Shown here piece by piece: positions 1 through 9,098 of a DNA stretch of 64,000 bases (positions are counted from its first letter, which is position 1; each line of letters begins with the position of its first letter). The notes under the pieces were generated by a model. It had not been told where the DNA came from and made no database searches. It was given only the letters and a program-made list of their open reading frames with translations. The position numbers and the translations under genes were made by a program. Source of the DNA: VRUE01 sp963702705 (GTDB lineage Bacteria; Actinomycetota; Thermoleophilia; Solirubrobacterales; 70-9); assembly GCA_963702705.1 (NCBI GenBank), contig CAVPDR010000002.1, forward strand, positions 744,001-808,000, in the 5' to 3' direction.

Positions 1-158
1 CTCATCGTCGCGACGTCGACACCGAGCCAGCCGGCGAGCTCGGCGGCATCGGCAGTGCGTTCGTTGAGCACCGCCAGCGCGTCGCGGCGGACGGAGTCCG
101 AAGCCAAATCCACCAGCCGCGGGTCGATCCCAGCCTCGTTACCGGCCTTCTCAGTCAC
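1..158 (-). CDS. Winged-helix (ArsR-like) regulator, N-terminal part only
   Basis: The gene runs off the left edge; 52 residues are visible from a GTG start preceded by a strong purine-rich ribosome site (AGGGGGGT). The visible part (LVDLASDSVRRDALAVLNER, then a helix-turn-helix-like stretch ending AELAGWLGVDVATM) resembles the first half of ArsR-type winged-helix domains, where a helical lead-in is followed by a recognition motif. The rest of the protein, including any sensor domain, is outside the window, so its ligand and targets are unknown. It could also be another wHTH family. Confidence 0.55.
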   Translation of the reverse strand, partial: MTEKAGNEAGIDPRLVDLASDSVRRDALAVLNERTADAAELAGWLGVDVATM

Positions 159-211
159 AGAGACCCCCCTCAATAGATGTGGATCAGTCCAGACTAGTCC
201 CCGTGGGCGAA

Positions 212-249
212 CAAAAAAAGAGCCGCCGGGCACAACCGCCCGGCGGCTC
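212..249 (-). terminator. Rho-independent terminator after the acyl-CoA dehydrogenase
   Basis: An 11-bp perfect inverted repeat (GAGCCGCCGGG / CCCGGCGGCTC) at 220-230 and 239-249 is followed, read on the minus strand, by a run of seven U. It lies 26 nt past the stop of the minus-strand gene at 275-1504. Confidence 0.85.
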
Positions 250-274
250 TCGATCAAGGCCCTGGACGAAGCGG

Positions 275-1504
<1,230 letters not shown>

Positions 1505-1574
1505 TGGTCGAGGCTCCTTCTTGTCGGTGCGTAAGCCTTTTCACGCGGCCGTGCAGCAGGGCGACGACCACCGA

Positions 1575-1590
1575 TTGACTGGTCAGTCAA
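1575..1590. promoter_or_regulatory. TetR-type operator palindrome upstream of the acyl-CoA dehydrogenase
   Basis: TTGACTGGTCAGTCAA is a 7-bp perfect inverted repeat around two bases, 71-86 bp before the GTG of the acyl-CoA dehydrogenase. The site and its flanks match the site at 59932-59953 in 21 of 22 positions, and a related palindrome precedes the aldehyde dehydrogenase at 40857-40878. The shape is like that of FadR/YsiA-type TetR operators controlling fatty-acid degradation (known family behaviour); binding here is inferred. Confidence 0.65.
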
Positions 1591-1645
1591 CCAAGCCAAA
1601 GGCTACCGGATAGCAGCCTCGCAGCGAGACCCCTACCCTTGGGCG

Positions 1646-2125
1646 ATGGTCTGGCCCCTGGCATTGACCACCGTGCAGAGCGGCTACGTGCTGGCCGCGA
1701 TCACGCTCTTCATCCTCCCCATCGCCGCATTCAGCTTCATCCACTCCGGGCCCGCCTGGGACGAGATCGGCAAGGGACGCTTCGGAGTGATGCACTCGAT
1801 GCCGGCGCCGCGCATCGCCGAGCCGGCGCAACCGCTTGACCGGGCGGCCCAGGCAGCCGAGGCGCGGCAGATGCTGGAGGCGAAGTCCTACCGGCGCTTA
1901 CAGCGCGGTGAACCCCCGCTCGACGTCGAGGCCGAGGTGAGGCTGCTGCTCGACAGCCAACCGAGTGGCGGCGGCAAGACCGATCTGGACGAGAAGCTCC
2001 GCGCCGAGGTGCGCGAGCTGGTGATCGCGCGCAACGAACGGCGCATGCGTGCCGGCAGGGAACCGCTCGACGTCGAGGCCGAGGTGGAACGCCAGGTCGC
2101 CGATTTCATAGGATTGGGTCACTGA
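1646..2125 (+). CDS. Membrane-anchored protein with a duplicated helical motif, unknown function
   Basis: No function recognised. The 159-residue product begins with one transmembrane helix (about residues 10-32), followed by a soluble, highly charged region with two copies of a motif: RRLQRGEPPLDVEAEV near residue 84 and RRMRAGREPLDVEAEV near residue 134. The spacing suggests a tandem duplication of a short helical unit. The stop overlaps the next ATG by one base (TGATG), and that gene in turn overlaps a peroxiredoxin gene, so the three are probably co-transcribed and translationally coupled. ATG 1646 follows the divergent promoter region of the acyl-CoA dehydrogenase. Confidence 0.75.
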   Translation: MVWPLALTTVQSGYVLAAITLFILPIAAFSFIHSGPAWDEIGKGRFGVMHSMPAPRIAEPAQPLDRAAQAAEARQMLEAKSYRRLQRGEPPLDVEAEVRLLLDSQPSGGGKTDLDEKLRAEVRELVIARNERRMRAGREPLDVEAEVERQVADFIGLGH

Positions 2126-2469
2126 TGGCCGGTGCCGCCGAGGAGAACCTCTACGAGGTCGAGGACCTGCTGATGCAGCCGGGGACCTACTTCAACCCGC
2201 AGACCGAGGTTCTGGTCGTGGTCGACGACTCGACCTCCCTTGACCAGGAGGTCTTCAACATGGAGGCCTACGAGGGCGCCGACTGGGTCCGCATCTCCGA
2301 CGAGGTACCGGTCGACGAAGACAGCCGCGACCGCGTGCTCGAGCACTTCCAGACCAGCTACCACCCCGGCTCGAGCGGATCGGTCTCCGAGACGGCGCTG
2401 GAGCAGGGCGACGACGAGCTCGACGGCGACGAGGACGGCCAGGACCCCGGACGCGAGGACAGCGAGTAG
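2125..2469 (+). CDS. Small acidic protein of unknown function
   Basis: A 114-residue protein with no recognised family. Residues 1-80 look globular (NLYEVEDLLMQPGTYFNP, then a hydrophobic EVLVVVDDS strand); the last 35 residues are an acidic, low-complexity tail (GDDELDGDEDGQDP). It lacks a signal peptide or membrane helix, so it is probably cytoplasmic. Start and stop overlap both neighbours by one base (TGATG before, TAGTG after), which points to coupled translation with the membrane-anchored protein upstream and the Bcp peroxiredoxin downstream. Confidence 0.75.
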   Translation: MAGAAEENLYEVEDLLMQPGTYFNPQTEVLVVVDDSTSLDQEVFNMEAYEGADWVRISDEVPVDEDSRDRVLEHFQTSYHPGSSGSVSETALEQGDDELDGDEDGQDPGREDSE

Positions 2470-2939
2470 TGCTCGAGGCCGGGGCGAAGGCGCCCGACTT
2501 CACCCTGCCCGATCAGAGCGGCGAGGAGGTCAGCCTCTCCGCACTCGAGGGCGAGACGGTCGTCCTCTACTTCTACCCCCGCGCCGACACGCCGGGCTGC
2601 ACGACCCAGGCCTGCGGCGTCCGCGACCGCGGCGCCGAGTACAAGGCGGCCGGCGCCCGCGTGATCGGCATCTCGCCCGATCCGGTTGAGGCGGTGGCAA
2701 AGTTCGCGGGGAAATTCGACCTCGACTTCACCCTGCTCGCCGATGCCGACCACGCCGTCGCCGATGCGTACGGCACCTGGGTGGAGAAGTCGATGTACGG
2801 CAAGAAGTACATGGGCGTGCAGCGGGCGACCCTCATCGTCGGCCCCGACGGCAGGATCGCCAAGGTCTTCCCCAAGGTCTCGCCGAAAACGCACGACGAC
2901 GTGGTGCTCAAAGCGCTCGCCGAGCTCGCCGCGGTCTAG
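2469..2939 (+). CDS. bcp: Thioredoxin-dependent peroxiredoxin, Bcp/PrxQ type
   Basis: A 156-residue atypical two-cysteine peroxiredoxin that reduces H2O2 and organic hydroperoxides with thioredoxin as reductant. The thioredoxin-fold signature FTLPDQSGEEVSLS, the peroxidatic C44 and resolving C49 in DTPGCTTQAC (the PrxQ arrangement, five residues apart), and the conserved YFYPRADTPGCT and GVQRATLIVGPDG segments are all intact. Translation starts at a GTG overlapping the previous stop. It is the last gene of a three-gene run; a convergent antiporter gene ends 3 nt downstream. Confidence 0.95.
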   Translation: MLEAGAKAPDFTLPDQSGEEVSLSALEGETVVLYFYPRADTPGCTTQACGVRDRGAEYKAAGARVIGISPDPVEAVAKFAGKFDLDFTLLADADHAVADAYGTWVEKSMYGKKYMGVQRATLIVGPDGRIAKVFPKVSPKTHDDVVLKALAELAAV

Positions 2940-2942
2940 CGC

Positions 2943-4100
2943 TCAGGCGTAGTAGAAGGCGATCCCGAAGACGAGATACACCGCCAGCAGCTGCACACCC
3001 TCGAACCAGGTCGACTCGCCGTCCTGGGTGACGTAGTTGGCGATCAGGATCGCGATCAGGATCGCGCCCAGCTCGAAGCCGTTGAAGACGAGGGCGAGCG
3101 GGTGCGGGCCGATGAAGAAGGACGCCATGACCAGAATCGGGGCGACGAAAAGAGCGACCTGGGCGCTGGAGCCGATCGCGATGTTGACCGCGAGATCCAT
3201 CTTGTTTTTCATCGCCACGAGTACGGCGACCCAGTGCTCGGCGGCGTTGCCGACGATCGCGACGACGATTACACCGATGAAGAACTCCGACAGTCCGACC
3301 GATCGGGAGGTCTCGCTGATCGAGCCGACCAGAACCTCTGACATGACCCCGACCAGCACCCCCGCAACGGCAAGGGCGAGAACCGACCTGCGGGTCGACC
3401 AGCCCCAGGTCCCCTCGTCGTCGTACTCGGGGTTGAAGATGTCACGGTGGGTCTTGAGCGAGAAGAAGAGCCCCGCGACGTAGGTCGCGATCAAGACGAC
3501 AGCGACCGCCAGTGAGAGGTGCTCCACCGTCGAGCTGTAGTCGACGAGCTCAGCTCCAGGCAGGGGCAGACCCCTGCCCTCAACCAAGGCGAAGGTCGCC
3601 GGCATGATCAGCGCGGCCGCAGCGAGCAGCAGCATCGAGGTCTGGACGCTGGCCGTCGTGCGGCTGAAGGTCTGCTTCTCGCGGCCGATCCCACCGGCGA
3701 GCATCGCCGCGCCGAGCACGAGCAGGATGTTGCCGACGATCGAGCCGACGATCGAGGCCTTGACCACCTCATGCAGGCCCTGACCCAGCGCAAAGAGGGC
3801 GATGATCAGCTCCGGGGCGTTGCCGAAGGTGACGTTGAGCAGGCCGCCGATGCCGGGGCCCGAGCGCGCCGCCAGCTCCTCGGTGGCGCGTCCCATCAGC
3901 GCAGCCGTGGGGACGATGCCGAGCGCCGAGGTGGCGAAGACGAGGCCGGCCGCGGCCCCCGCAAGGTCCAGCACCACCGCCAGCGGAATCAGCGGCGTCA
4001 GCAGGTACGGCCAGCCATATGGAGTGCGGAGAAACGCGACTACTGGAGCATCCCCACGCAGTTCTGGATCGCCACGGCCGTGTGCGCGCCCTGCAGGCAT
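2943..4100 (-). CDS. cax: Calcium/proton (cation/H+) antiporter, CaCA family
   Basis: Integral membrane exchanger of about 360-385 aa with roughly 11 helices. Both alpha repeats of the CaCA superfamily are visible: NVTFGNAPELIIALFALG in the first half and VGNAAEHWVAVLVAMKNKMD plus IAIGSSAQ in the second, matching microbial CAX proteins that expel Ca2+ for H+. An acidic-poor linker with NPEYDDEGTW separates the halves. The start is uncertain: the only nearby in-frame ATG is at 4100, inside the 3' end of the upstream lipoprotein gene (about 60 nt overlap), while the recognisable family sequence begins near 4040. The overlap implies coupling to that lipoprotein. Confidence 0.85.
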   Translation of the reverse strand: MPAGRAHGRGDPELRGDAPVVAFLRTPYGWPYLLTPLIPLAVVLDLAGAAAGLVFATSALGIVPTAALMGRATEELAARSGPGIGGLLNVTFGNAPELIIALFALGQGLHEVVKASIVGSIVGNILLVLGAAMLAGGIGREKQTFSRTTASVQTSMLLLAAAALIMPATFALVEGRGLPLPGAELVDYSSTVEHLSLAVAVVLIATYVAGLFFSLKTHRDIFNPEYDDEGTWGWSTRRSVLALAVAGVLVGVMSEVLVGSISETSRSVGLSEFFIGVIVVAIVGNAAEHWVAVLVAMKNKMDLAVNIAIGSSAQVALFVAPILVMASFFIGPHPLALVFNGFELGAILIAILIANYVTQDGESTWFEGVQLLAVYLVFGIAFYYA

Positions 4101-5149
4101 TCGAGGTAGGCCTGCTGACCGCCCCCCGAGGAGCCACCGCCGGACGAAGAGCCACCGCCGGCCTTGTTGAGCTCTTTCAGCAGGCCGCCAAGCCCGGCCG
4201 CCCCCTGGCCTTCGAAAGCACCGAGCAGTTCGAGCGGATTGATGCCCAGCTTGAGGAAGAGATCGCTGAGCGGCTTCGACGACTTGGGAGCCGAGATCGT
4301 CTGTTCTTCGTTGACCCCGGTGAGCTTCAGGTCGAGGTCGACCTCGACACTGTTCACGCCTTTGCTGCCGGTGCCGGGCGGAGGTTCGATCGTCGCCTGA
4401 GCGGAAATCTGCCGCACGATGTGATCGTCGCCGACGTAGAGATCGATATGGGTGTCCTTGACCGAGTCCTTGACCGTGCCCTTGGACGCATCGAGTTCGG
4501 CAGCCGAAGGAAGCGAACCGGCGGCTTTCAGCTGTTCGCTGCAAGCCGGATCTTCAATCAGTTCGCCGGCCGCATCGAGCGCAGCCGAGACGTCGAGGTC
4601 GCCGCTGACCTTGGTCGTGCTGGTCCCACCGATGTCGGCGCTGCCGCCTTCTTCCAGGTTTTCGATCAGATCCGAGATCTTCAGGTCTGCGACCGCTTCG
4701 GTGCAGGCGCTGGTTTCACCCCCGTTGCCGCCGCCCTGTTTCCTCAGCGCCGATTTGACGAAGCTGAAGGTGGTCGGGTCGACTTCGTACTCGGTGCCTT
4801 CGTAGGCGACGTAGGCCTTGTTGCCGCCGAGCAAGGTCAGGCCGCCGTCGAAGTCGACGTCTTCTCCGCCGATCGAGCCCTTTGCCGCTGCGTTCAGCGC
4901 GAATTCGGGCAGTTCGGCGTCGCTTTCCTTCTGGAACGGACCGGAGAGGCCGATCGCGAGGTGGCCGCCTTTTTCGCCCCTGGCGTCGATGCCGAGCGAG
5001 AGATTGATCTCCCCGCTTTCGACCCCTTTCAGCGTCGCTTCGTCGACCACGGCCTGGGGGCTGTCACTGCCTCCGCCGCCGCACGCGGCGAACGCGGATG
5101 CCAGCGCGATCAGCGCAAGGAAGAGGGTGAGGATGCGAGCTCGGCTCAA
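4040..5149 (-). CDS. Secreted lipoprotein, LppX/LprG-like size, unknown ligand
   Basis: A 369-residue exported lipoprotein: a hydrophobic signal peptide ending in AFAAC, then a Gly/Ser linker and a large beta-rich domain, and a Gly/Ser-rich stretch before a short Cys-containing tail. The start is taken as TTG 5149 because an AGGAGG ribosome site lies nine bases upstream (5159-5164) and the signal peptide begins there; upstream in-frame sequence is not protein-like. Paired cysteines in the body may form disulfides. The size and organisation are like the actinobacterial lipoproteins that carry lipids or glycolipids, but no specific motif proves that. The 3' end overlaps the antiporter gene. Confidence 0.8.
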   Translation of the reverse strand: MSRARILTLFLALIALASAFAACGGGGSDSPQAVVDEATLKGVESGEINLSLGIDARGEKGGHLAIGLSGPFQKESDAELPEFALNAAAKGSIGGEDVDFDGGLTLLGGNKAYVAYEGTEYEVDPTTFSFVKSALRKQGGGNGGETSACTEAVADLKISDLIENLEEGGSADIGGTSTTKVSGDLDVSAALDAAGELIEDPACSEQLKAAGSLPSAAELDASKGTVKDSVKDTHIDLYVGDDHIVRQISAQATIEPPPGTGSKGVNSVEVDLDLKLTGVNEEQTISAPKSSKPLSDLFLKLGINPLELLGAFEGQGAAGLGGLLKELNKAGGGSSSGGGSSGGGQQAYLECLQGAHTAVAIQNCVGMLQ

Positions 5150-5193
5150 AGCGATGGGCCTCCTGCAGAATCGGGGTGGGCGTAGTCGTAAAG

Positions 5194-5955
5194 CTAGCGC
5201 GTGGGCGGGGGCTCTTGGCCCCAGACTCGCATCCCGGCTTCGATCTCCTCGATCACCGTGCGCACGACGGCGACGCGTGCGTAGCGCTTCGACTCGGCGG
5301 CGATCGGATGCCAGGAGGCGCGCGGCTGGTCGGTGCGGGCGATCATGTCCTCGATCGCCTCTTCGTACTCGGTCCGCTTGGCCCGGTTGGACCAGTCCTC
5401 GTCGGTCAGCTTCCACGCCTTGAGCGGGTCGGCGGCGCGCTGTTCGAAGCGTTTCAGCTGCTCGGCCTCGGAGATGTGCAGCCAGATCTTGACGATGATC
5501 GTGCCCTCGTCGGCAAGGGTCCGCTCGAAGCTGTTGATCTCGTCGTAGGCACGCAGCCACTGCTCCCTGGTGGCCAGGCCGTCGACCCGCTCAACCAGCA
5601 CCCGCCCGTACCAGGAGCGGTCGAAGACGGCCATCCCGCCCCAGCCCGGCAGCACCGGCCAGAAGCGCCAGAGGAAGTGGTGGCGCTTCTCGTCGCGGGT
5701 CGGCGCGGCGAACTGGACGACGCGGACGTGGCGCGGGTCGAGCGGAGCGACGAGGCGTTTGATCGCGCCGCCCTTTCCCGAGGCGTCCCAGCCCTCGAAG
5801 ACGACGAGCACGGGAGGCCCGAGCCCCTGGGTCCCGGCCAGCCCGCCGAGGGTCAGCCGCAACTGCGTCAGCCGCTCCCACGCGGCCCTTAGCCCGCGCT
5901 CCTCCTCCTTGCGATCGAGGCCGAGCGAGAGGTCGACTTCCTCGAGCCGTCCCAT
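5194..5955 (-). CDS. ppk2: Polyphosphate kinase 2 family protein
   Basis: A 253-residue single-domain PPK2 that transfers phosphate between polyphosphate and a nucleotide. The P-loop GWDASGKGG (55-63), the lid-type segment PTRDEKRHHFLWRFW, Walker B FDRSWYGR (111-118) and KIWLHISEAEQLKRFEQR are all conserved. Single-domain class I or III enzymes usually phosphorylate NDPs or NMPs; class cannot be decided by eye. ATG start. It is transcribed with, and upstream of, the lipoprotein and antiporter genes (45 nt to the lipoprotein start). Confidence 0.93.
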   Translation of the reverse strand: MGRLEEVDLSLGLDRKEEERGLRAAWERLTQLRLTLGGLAGTQGLGPPVLVVFEGWDASGKGGAIKRLVAPLDPRHVRVVQFAAPTRDEKRHHFLWRFWPVLPGWGGMAVFDRSWYGRVLVERVDGLATREQWLRAYDEINSFERTLADEGTIIVKIWLHISEAEQLKRFEQRAADPLKAWKLTDEDWSNRAKRTEYEEAIEDMIARTDQPRASWHPIAAESKRYARVAVVRTVIEEIEAGMRVWGQEPPPTR

Positions 5956-5980
5956 CGTCCGATCCTAGCCCGGCTCGCGG

Positions 5981-6235
5981 TCAGCGCAGCGTTTCGAGCT
6001 CGTGCGAACCGGCGTCGGGCGCTTCGATCCTACGCGGGCTTTCCTCGGTCAGGTTCAGCACCAGCGGGAACATCAGGGCGCCGAGGAAGATCAGGATCAC
6101 ACCGGCGGCGACCAGCCAGCGGGCCGAGCTGAGGTGGCCGAGGATGCCGACGACGAAGCCGATCAGGACCAGGGCGATGTATGGACCCACGGTGTGCGGC
6201 AGCAGCGAGGCGAGCGGGAGGACGAGGTCGAGCAC
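5981..6235 (-). CDS. Small two-helix membrane protein
   Basis: An 84-residue protein from a GTG start with two predicted transmembrane helices (PYIALVLIGFVVGILGHLS and WLVAAGVILIFLGALMFPL) and a short charged C-terminus. No family recognised. It lies 25 nt upstream of the PPK2 gene in the same direction and is divergent from the MoxR gene, whose ATG is 23 nt away; the two promoters must therefore overlap or one transcript is leaderless. Confidence 0.65.
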   Translation of the reverse strand: MLDLVLPLASLLPHTVGPYIALVLIGFVVGILGHLSSARWLVAAGVILIFLGALMFPLVLNLTEESPRRIEAPDAGSHELETLR

Positions 6236-6258
6236 AGCACCGGATTATCATCGCCCCC

Positions 6259-7140
6259 ATGGCCGATGGCTCTGTGGCGGAGGTAAAGGACGCGCTGGCC
6301 CAGGCGGGCTACCTCGCCGACGAGTCGGCGGCGCTGGTCTCCTTCCTCGCTCAGCGGCTCGGCAAGCCGGTCCTGGTCGAGGGTCCGGCCGGCGTCGGCA
6401 AGACCGAGTTGGCCAAGGCACTCTCCCGGGCCACCGGCCGCGAGCTGATTCGGCTGCAGTGCTACGAGGGGCTCGACGAGGCCAAGGCCCTTTACGAGTG
6501 GAACTACCGCAAGCAGCTGCTGCGGATACAAGCCGGCGGCGAGGACGGCTGGGAGGACGTGCACGGTGACATCTTCGACAAGGAGTTCCTGCTCGAGCGC
6601 CCGCTATTGCAGGCGATTGCCAGCCCCGAGCCGGTGGTGCTGCTGATCGACGAGATCGACAAGACCGACCAGGAGTTCGAGGCGATGCTGCTCGAGCTGC
6701 TCTCCGACTTCCAGATCACGATTCCCGAGCTGGGCCAGGTCGCGGCGACGACGATGCCGATCGTCGTCCTCACCTCGAACAACTCGCGCGAGCTGACCGA
6801 GGCGCTGAAGCGGCGCTGCCTCTACCTCTGGCTCGACTACCCGGACCTGGAGCGGGAGATGGAGATCGTCCGCCTGCACACGCCGGAGCTGCCCGAGGCG
6901 CTGGCGCAGCGCATGGTCGAGGTGGTGCGGATGGTCCGCGCCCTCGACCTGAAGAAGCCGCCCTCGATCGCCGAGTCGATCGATTGGGCGCGGACGCTGC
7001 TGCTGATGGGGGCCGAGGACATCGACCGCGAGACCTTCGAGCAGTCGATGTCGATCATCGTCAAGCACCGCACCGACATCGACCTCGTGGCGGAGCGGGT
7101 CGGGGTGAAGCTTGCCGACGCCGTACGGCCCCAGAGCTGA
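6259..7140 (+). CDS. MoxR-family AAA+ ATPase
   Basis: A 293-residue AAA+ ATPase of the MoxR/CoxD type: Walker A GPAGVGKT (42-49), Walker B VVLLIDEIDK (about 126-135), sensor 1 VLTSNNSRE and an arginine-finger region LTEALKRRCLYLWLDYP. These ATPases act with VWA-domain partners to insert metal cofactors or remodel enzyme complexes. The next gene encodes such a VWA protein and overlaps by 28 nt, the classic pairing. ATG 6259 fits the family N-terminus; longer in-frame sequence upstream is antisense to the small membrane protein. Confidence 0.93.
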   Translation: MADGSVAEVKDALAQAGYLADESAALVSFLAQRLGKPVLVEGPAGVGKTELAKALSRATGRELIRLQCYEGLDEAKALYEWNYRKQLLRIQAGGEDGWEDVHGDIFDKEFLLERPLLQAIASPEPVVLLIDEIDKTDQEFEAMLLELLSDFQITIPELGQVAATTMPIVVLTSNNSRELTEALKRRCLYLWLDYPDLEREMEIVRLHTPELPEALAQRMVEVVRMVRALDLKKPPSIAESIDWARTLLLMGAEDIDRETFEQSMSIIVKHRTDIDLVAERVGVKLADAVRPQS

Positions 7141-8515
7141 GGCCGGCCCCCCGGGGCTGGCCGCCAAGCTGCTCGGCTTCTGCGAGGAGCTGCGGGGCGA
7201 GGGCGTTGCCGTCGGCACCTCGGAGATCCTCGACGCCTTCGCCGCACTCGAACAGGTGCCCTGGACCTCGCAGGACGACTTCCGCGAGGCGCTGGCGACG
7301 ACGATCGCCAAGTCACAGGAGGACCGCCGCCTCTTCGAGCTGCTCTTCGAGCGCTGGTTCTTCCGCGCTGCCGAGGCCGAGGCGATCGAGCGCGGCATCG
7401 ATGAGACGGCGCAGCGCCAGGAGGGCGGCGAGCGGCTCGACATCGACGAGCTGCGCGAGCAGGTGCGCCAGGCGATCCTCGACGGCGACGAGAACGAGAT
7501 GCGTGACCTGGCACGGCTGGCGATCGCCGCCTTCGGCCGCCAGGGCGAGGGCTCGGGCGTGGTCGGGGTCGACGTGCAGCGGATCCGCCGCACGCTCGGC
7601 CTCTCCGCGGGGACCCAGGCTCCCGTCGAGGACGGCGCCGCCGAGCAGGTGCCGATCGACCGCGATCAGCTCAACCGCTTCGAGCGCCACCTGCGCCGCG
7701 AGCTCGAGCGCGACCTGATCGAGCGCACCTCCACCCTGCCCCCCTCCCGGCCCCTGGCCGAGCTCGACCGGGCGCTGCCGACCAACCCAACCCAGGACCT
7801 CGCCGCCGTACACCGCGCCGTCTCGCAGATGAAGCGGCGCCTGGCGACGCTGGGGCACGAGCAGCGGGGGCGGCGCCAGGGGCGGAGCATCGACGTGCGG
7901 CGAACGATGCGAGCCTCGCTGGAGACCGGCGGCGTGCCGATGCACCTGCGCTACCGACCGAAGCGCCCACGCCGGCCGGAGATCTACGTGCTCTGCGACG
8001 TCTCGACCTCGGTCACCTCGGCCAGCGTCTTCTTCCTCTCCGTCCTGCACGCCCTGCACGACTCCTTCCGCAAGCTGCGCAGCTTCGTCTTCATCGAGCG
8101 CATCTCCGAGGTGACCGACGTCTTCGAGCACGAGCGCGATTTCCGCGTCATCGCCCAGAAAATCTCCAGCGAGGGCGGCGTCGCCGACGTCTCCGGCTAC
8201 ACCGACTACGGCCGCGTCTGGCTCGAGTTCCTCGGCCAGATCTCCGATGAACTGGACCCGCGCTCGACCGTGATCGTGCTCGGCGACGCCCGCACCAACG
8301 GCCGCGAGCCCCACGCCGACGTCTTCGCCCAGGTCTCCGAGCGGGCCGGGCGGCTCTTCTGGCTCAACCCCGAGCCGAAGCTCTACTGGAACTACGGCGA
8401 CTCGGTGATGGCCGCCTACGAGCGCTACTGCGACGGCGCCTTCGAGTGCTGGACCACGCGCCACCTGGAGAACTTCGTCAACGTCGTCGCGGGAGGAGTT
8501 CCGGGCAGCGACTAA
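7112..8515 (+). CDS. VWA-domain protein, CoxE-like partner of MoxR
   Basis: A 467-residue cytoplasmic protein. The N-terminal half is helical (LLGFCEELRGEGVAVGTSEI), the middle is charged, and the C-terminal von Willebrand A domain carries a MIDAS-like motif, CDVSTSVTS, a hydrophobic strand STVIVLGDARTN and the family ending WLNPEPKLYWNYGDS. This is the CoxE layout known from CO-dehydrogenase maturation clusters, but no coxMSL genes are in the window, so the client is unknown. The proposed TTG start lies inside the MoxR gene; the exact start is uncertain because the overlap region is GC-rich in all frames. Confidence 0.9.
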   Translation: MPTPYGPRAEAGPPGLAAKLLGFCEELRGEGVAVGTSEILDAFAALEQVPWTSQDDFREALATTIAKSQEDRRLFELLFERWFFRAAEAEAIERGIDETAQRQEGGERLDIDELREQVRQAILDGDENEMRDLARLAIAAFGRQGEGSGVVGVDVQRIRRTLGLSAGTQAPVEDGAAEQVPIDRDQLNRFERHLRRELERDLIERTSTLPPSRPLAELDRALPTNPTQDLAAVHRAVSQMKRRLATLGHEQRGRRQGRSIDVRRTMRASLETGGVPMHLRYRPKRPRRPEIYVLCDVSTSVTSASVFFLSVLHALHDSFRKLRSFVFIERISEVTDVFEHERDFRVIAQKISSEGGVADVSGYTDYGRVWLEFLGQISDELDPRSTVIVLGDARTNGREPHADVFAQVSERAGRLFWLNPEPKLYWNYGDSVMAAYERYCDGAFECWTTRHLENFVNVVAGGVPGSD

Positions 8516-8718
8516 GCGGCCTTTCGGCCGGCTCGCGCGCGACGTCGATCGCGATCATCCAGAACGTGAAGCACGACGAAACCAGCCGTCGCCGCGACGA
8601 CCGTCACCGCTTGAATCGCGGTGCCGCCAGCATGCCGCAAGGCTAGGCCCCCGCCGAAGAGAATCGTCGCTACAACGGCAATCGAGATGTAAATGTTCCG
8701 CATCCCCATTGCATTCAT
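8512..8718 (-). CDS. Small membrane protein, cassette copy 1, gene B
   Basis: A 68-residue protein with two hydrophobic stretches (IYISIAVVATILFGGGLAL and VTVVAATAGFVVLHVL) and a basic tail DRDRRRARAGRKAA. It is clearly paralogous to the product at 9740-9937: MRNIYISIAV, FGGGLALR and DRDRRRxRAxRKAA are shared. ATG 8718 begins one base after the stop of the upstream cassette gene. It ends in a 4-nt convergent overlap with the VWA gene. No function known; GC content is lower than the surrounding metabolic genes. Confidence 0.72.
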   Translation of the reverse strand: MNAMGMRNIYISIAVVATILFGGGLALRHAGGTAIQAVTVVAATAGFVVLHVLDDRDRRRARAGRKAA

Positions 8719-8719
8719 C

Positions 8720-8944
8720 CTATCGCGTCAGCAGGTCCAAAAGCAGACAAAGTATTCCAATGACTCCACCGTTGTAGCCATCCCTCAGGGCAGTTTCTTC
8801 GACCTCTCTGCGCGAGCGCTTGCCCAGCATCGCGCCGGTCGCCGCGACAAATCCACCAACAACTACCCCGGCACCAATAGATGTCGCGACAGCCCCAAAA
8901 ACAGATGTCGCAAAGCCGATATGAGCGCTCAGTTCAAGGGGCAC
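8720..8944 (-). CDS. Small membrane protein, cassette copy 1, gene A
   Basis: A 74-residue protein starting at GTG 8944, with a Gly/Ala-rich transmembrane segment (VATSIGAGVVVGGFVAATGA), a charged middle (KRSRREVEETALRDGYNGG) and a second hydrophobic end (VIGILCLLLDLLTR). It is the same length as, and highly similar to, the product at 9948-10172. Paired with gene B one base downstream. The bipartite layout with a basic cytosolic loop fits a small membrane effector or regulator, but nothing identifies its role. Confidence 0.7.
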   Translation of the reverse strand: MPLELSAHIGFATSVFGAVATSIGAGVVVGGFVAATGAMLGKRSRREVEETALRDGYNGGVIGILCLLLDLLTR

Positions 8945-9098
8945 ACGTCAATGGTGCTGACCCCTAGCGCACGCGTGGTGCGCAAATTGCGCCGGGATGC
9001 ATGTATTCCGTGAGCGACTGACGGCAAGCGGGGCCTTGCAGCGGGAGGATTGGGGCTGCGCGGCTCGTACTCATTTGCACAACCTCAAAGGGGAGAAA

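Larger units (their letters stand above)
8512..9003. repeat. Diverged duplication, copy 1 (small membrane-gene cassette)
   Basis: The two small genes plus about 60 bp of upstream DNA (8945-9003, including GCACGCGTGGTGCGCAA) recur in the same order and orientation at 9740-10233. Protein identity is high but the DNA has diverged, so this is an old duplication. Confidence 0.7.
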
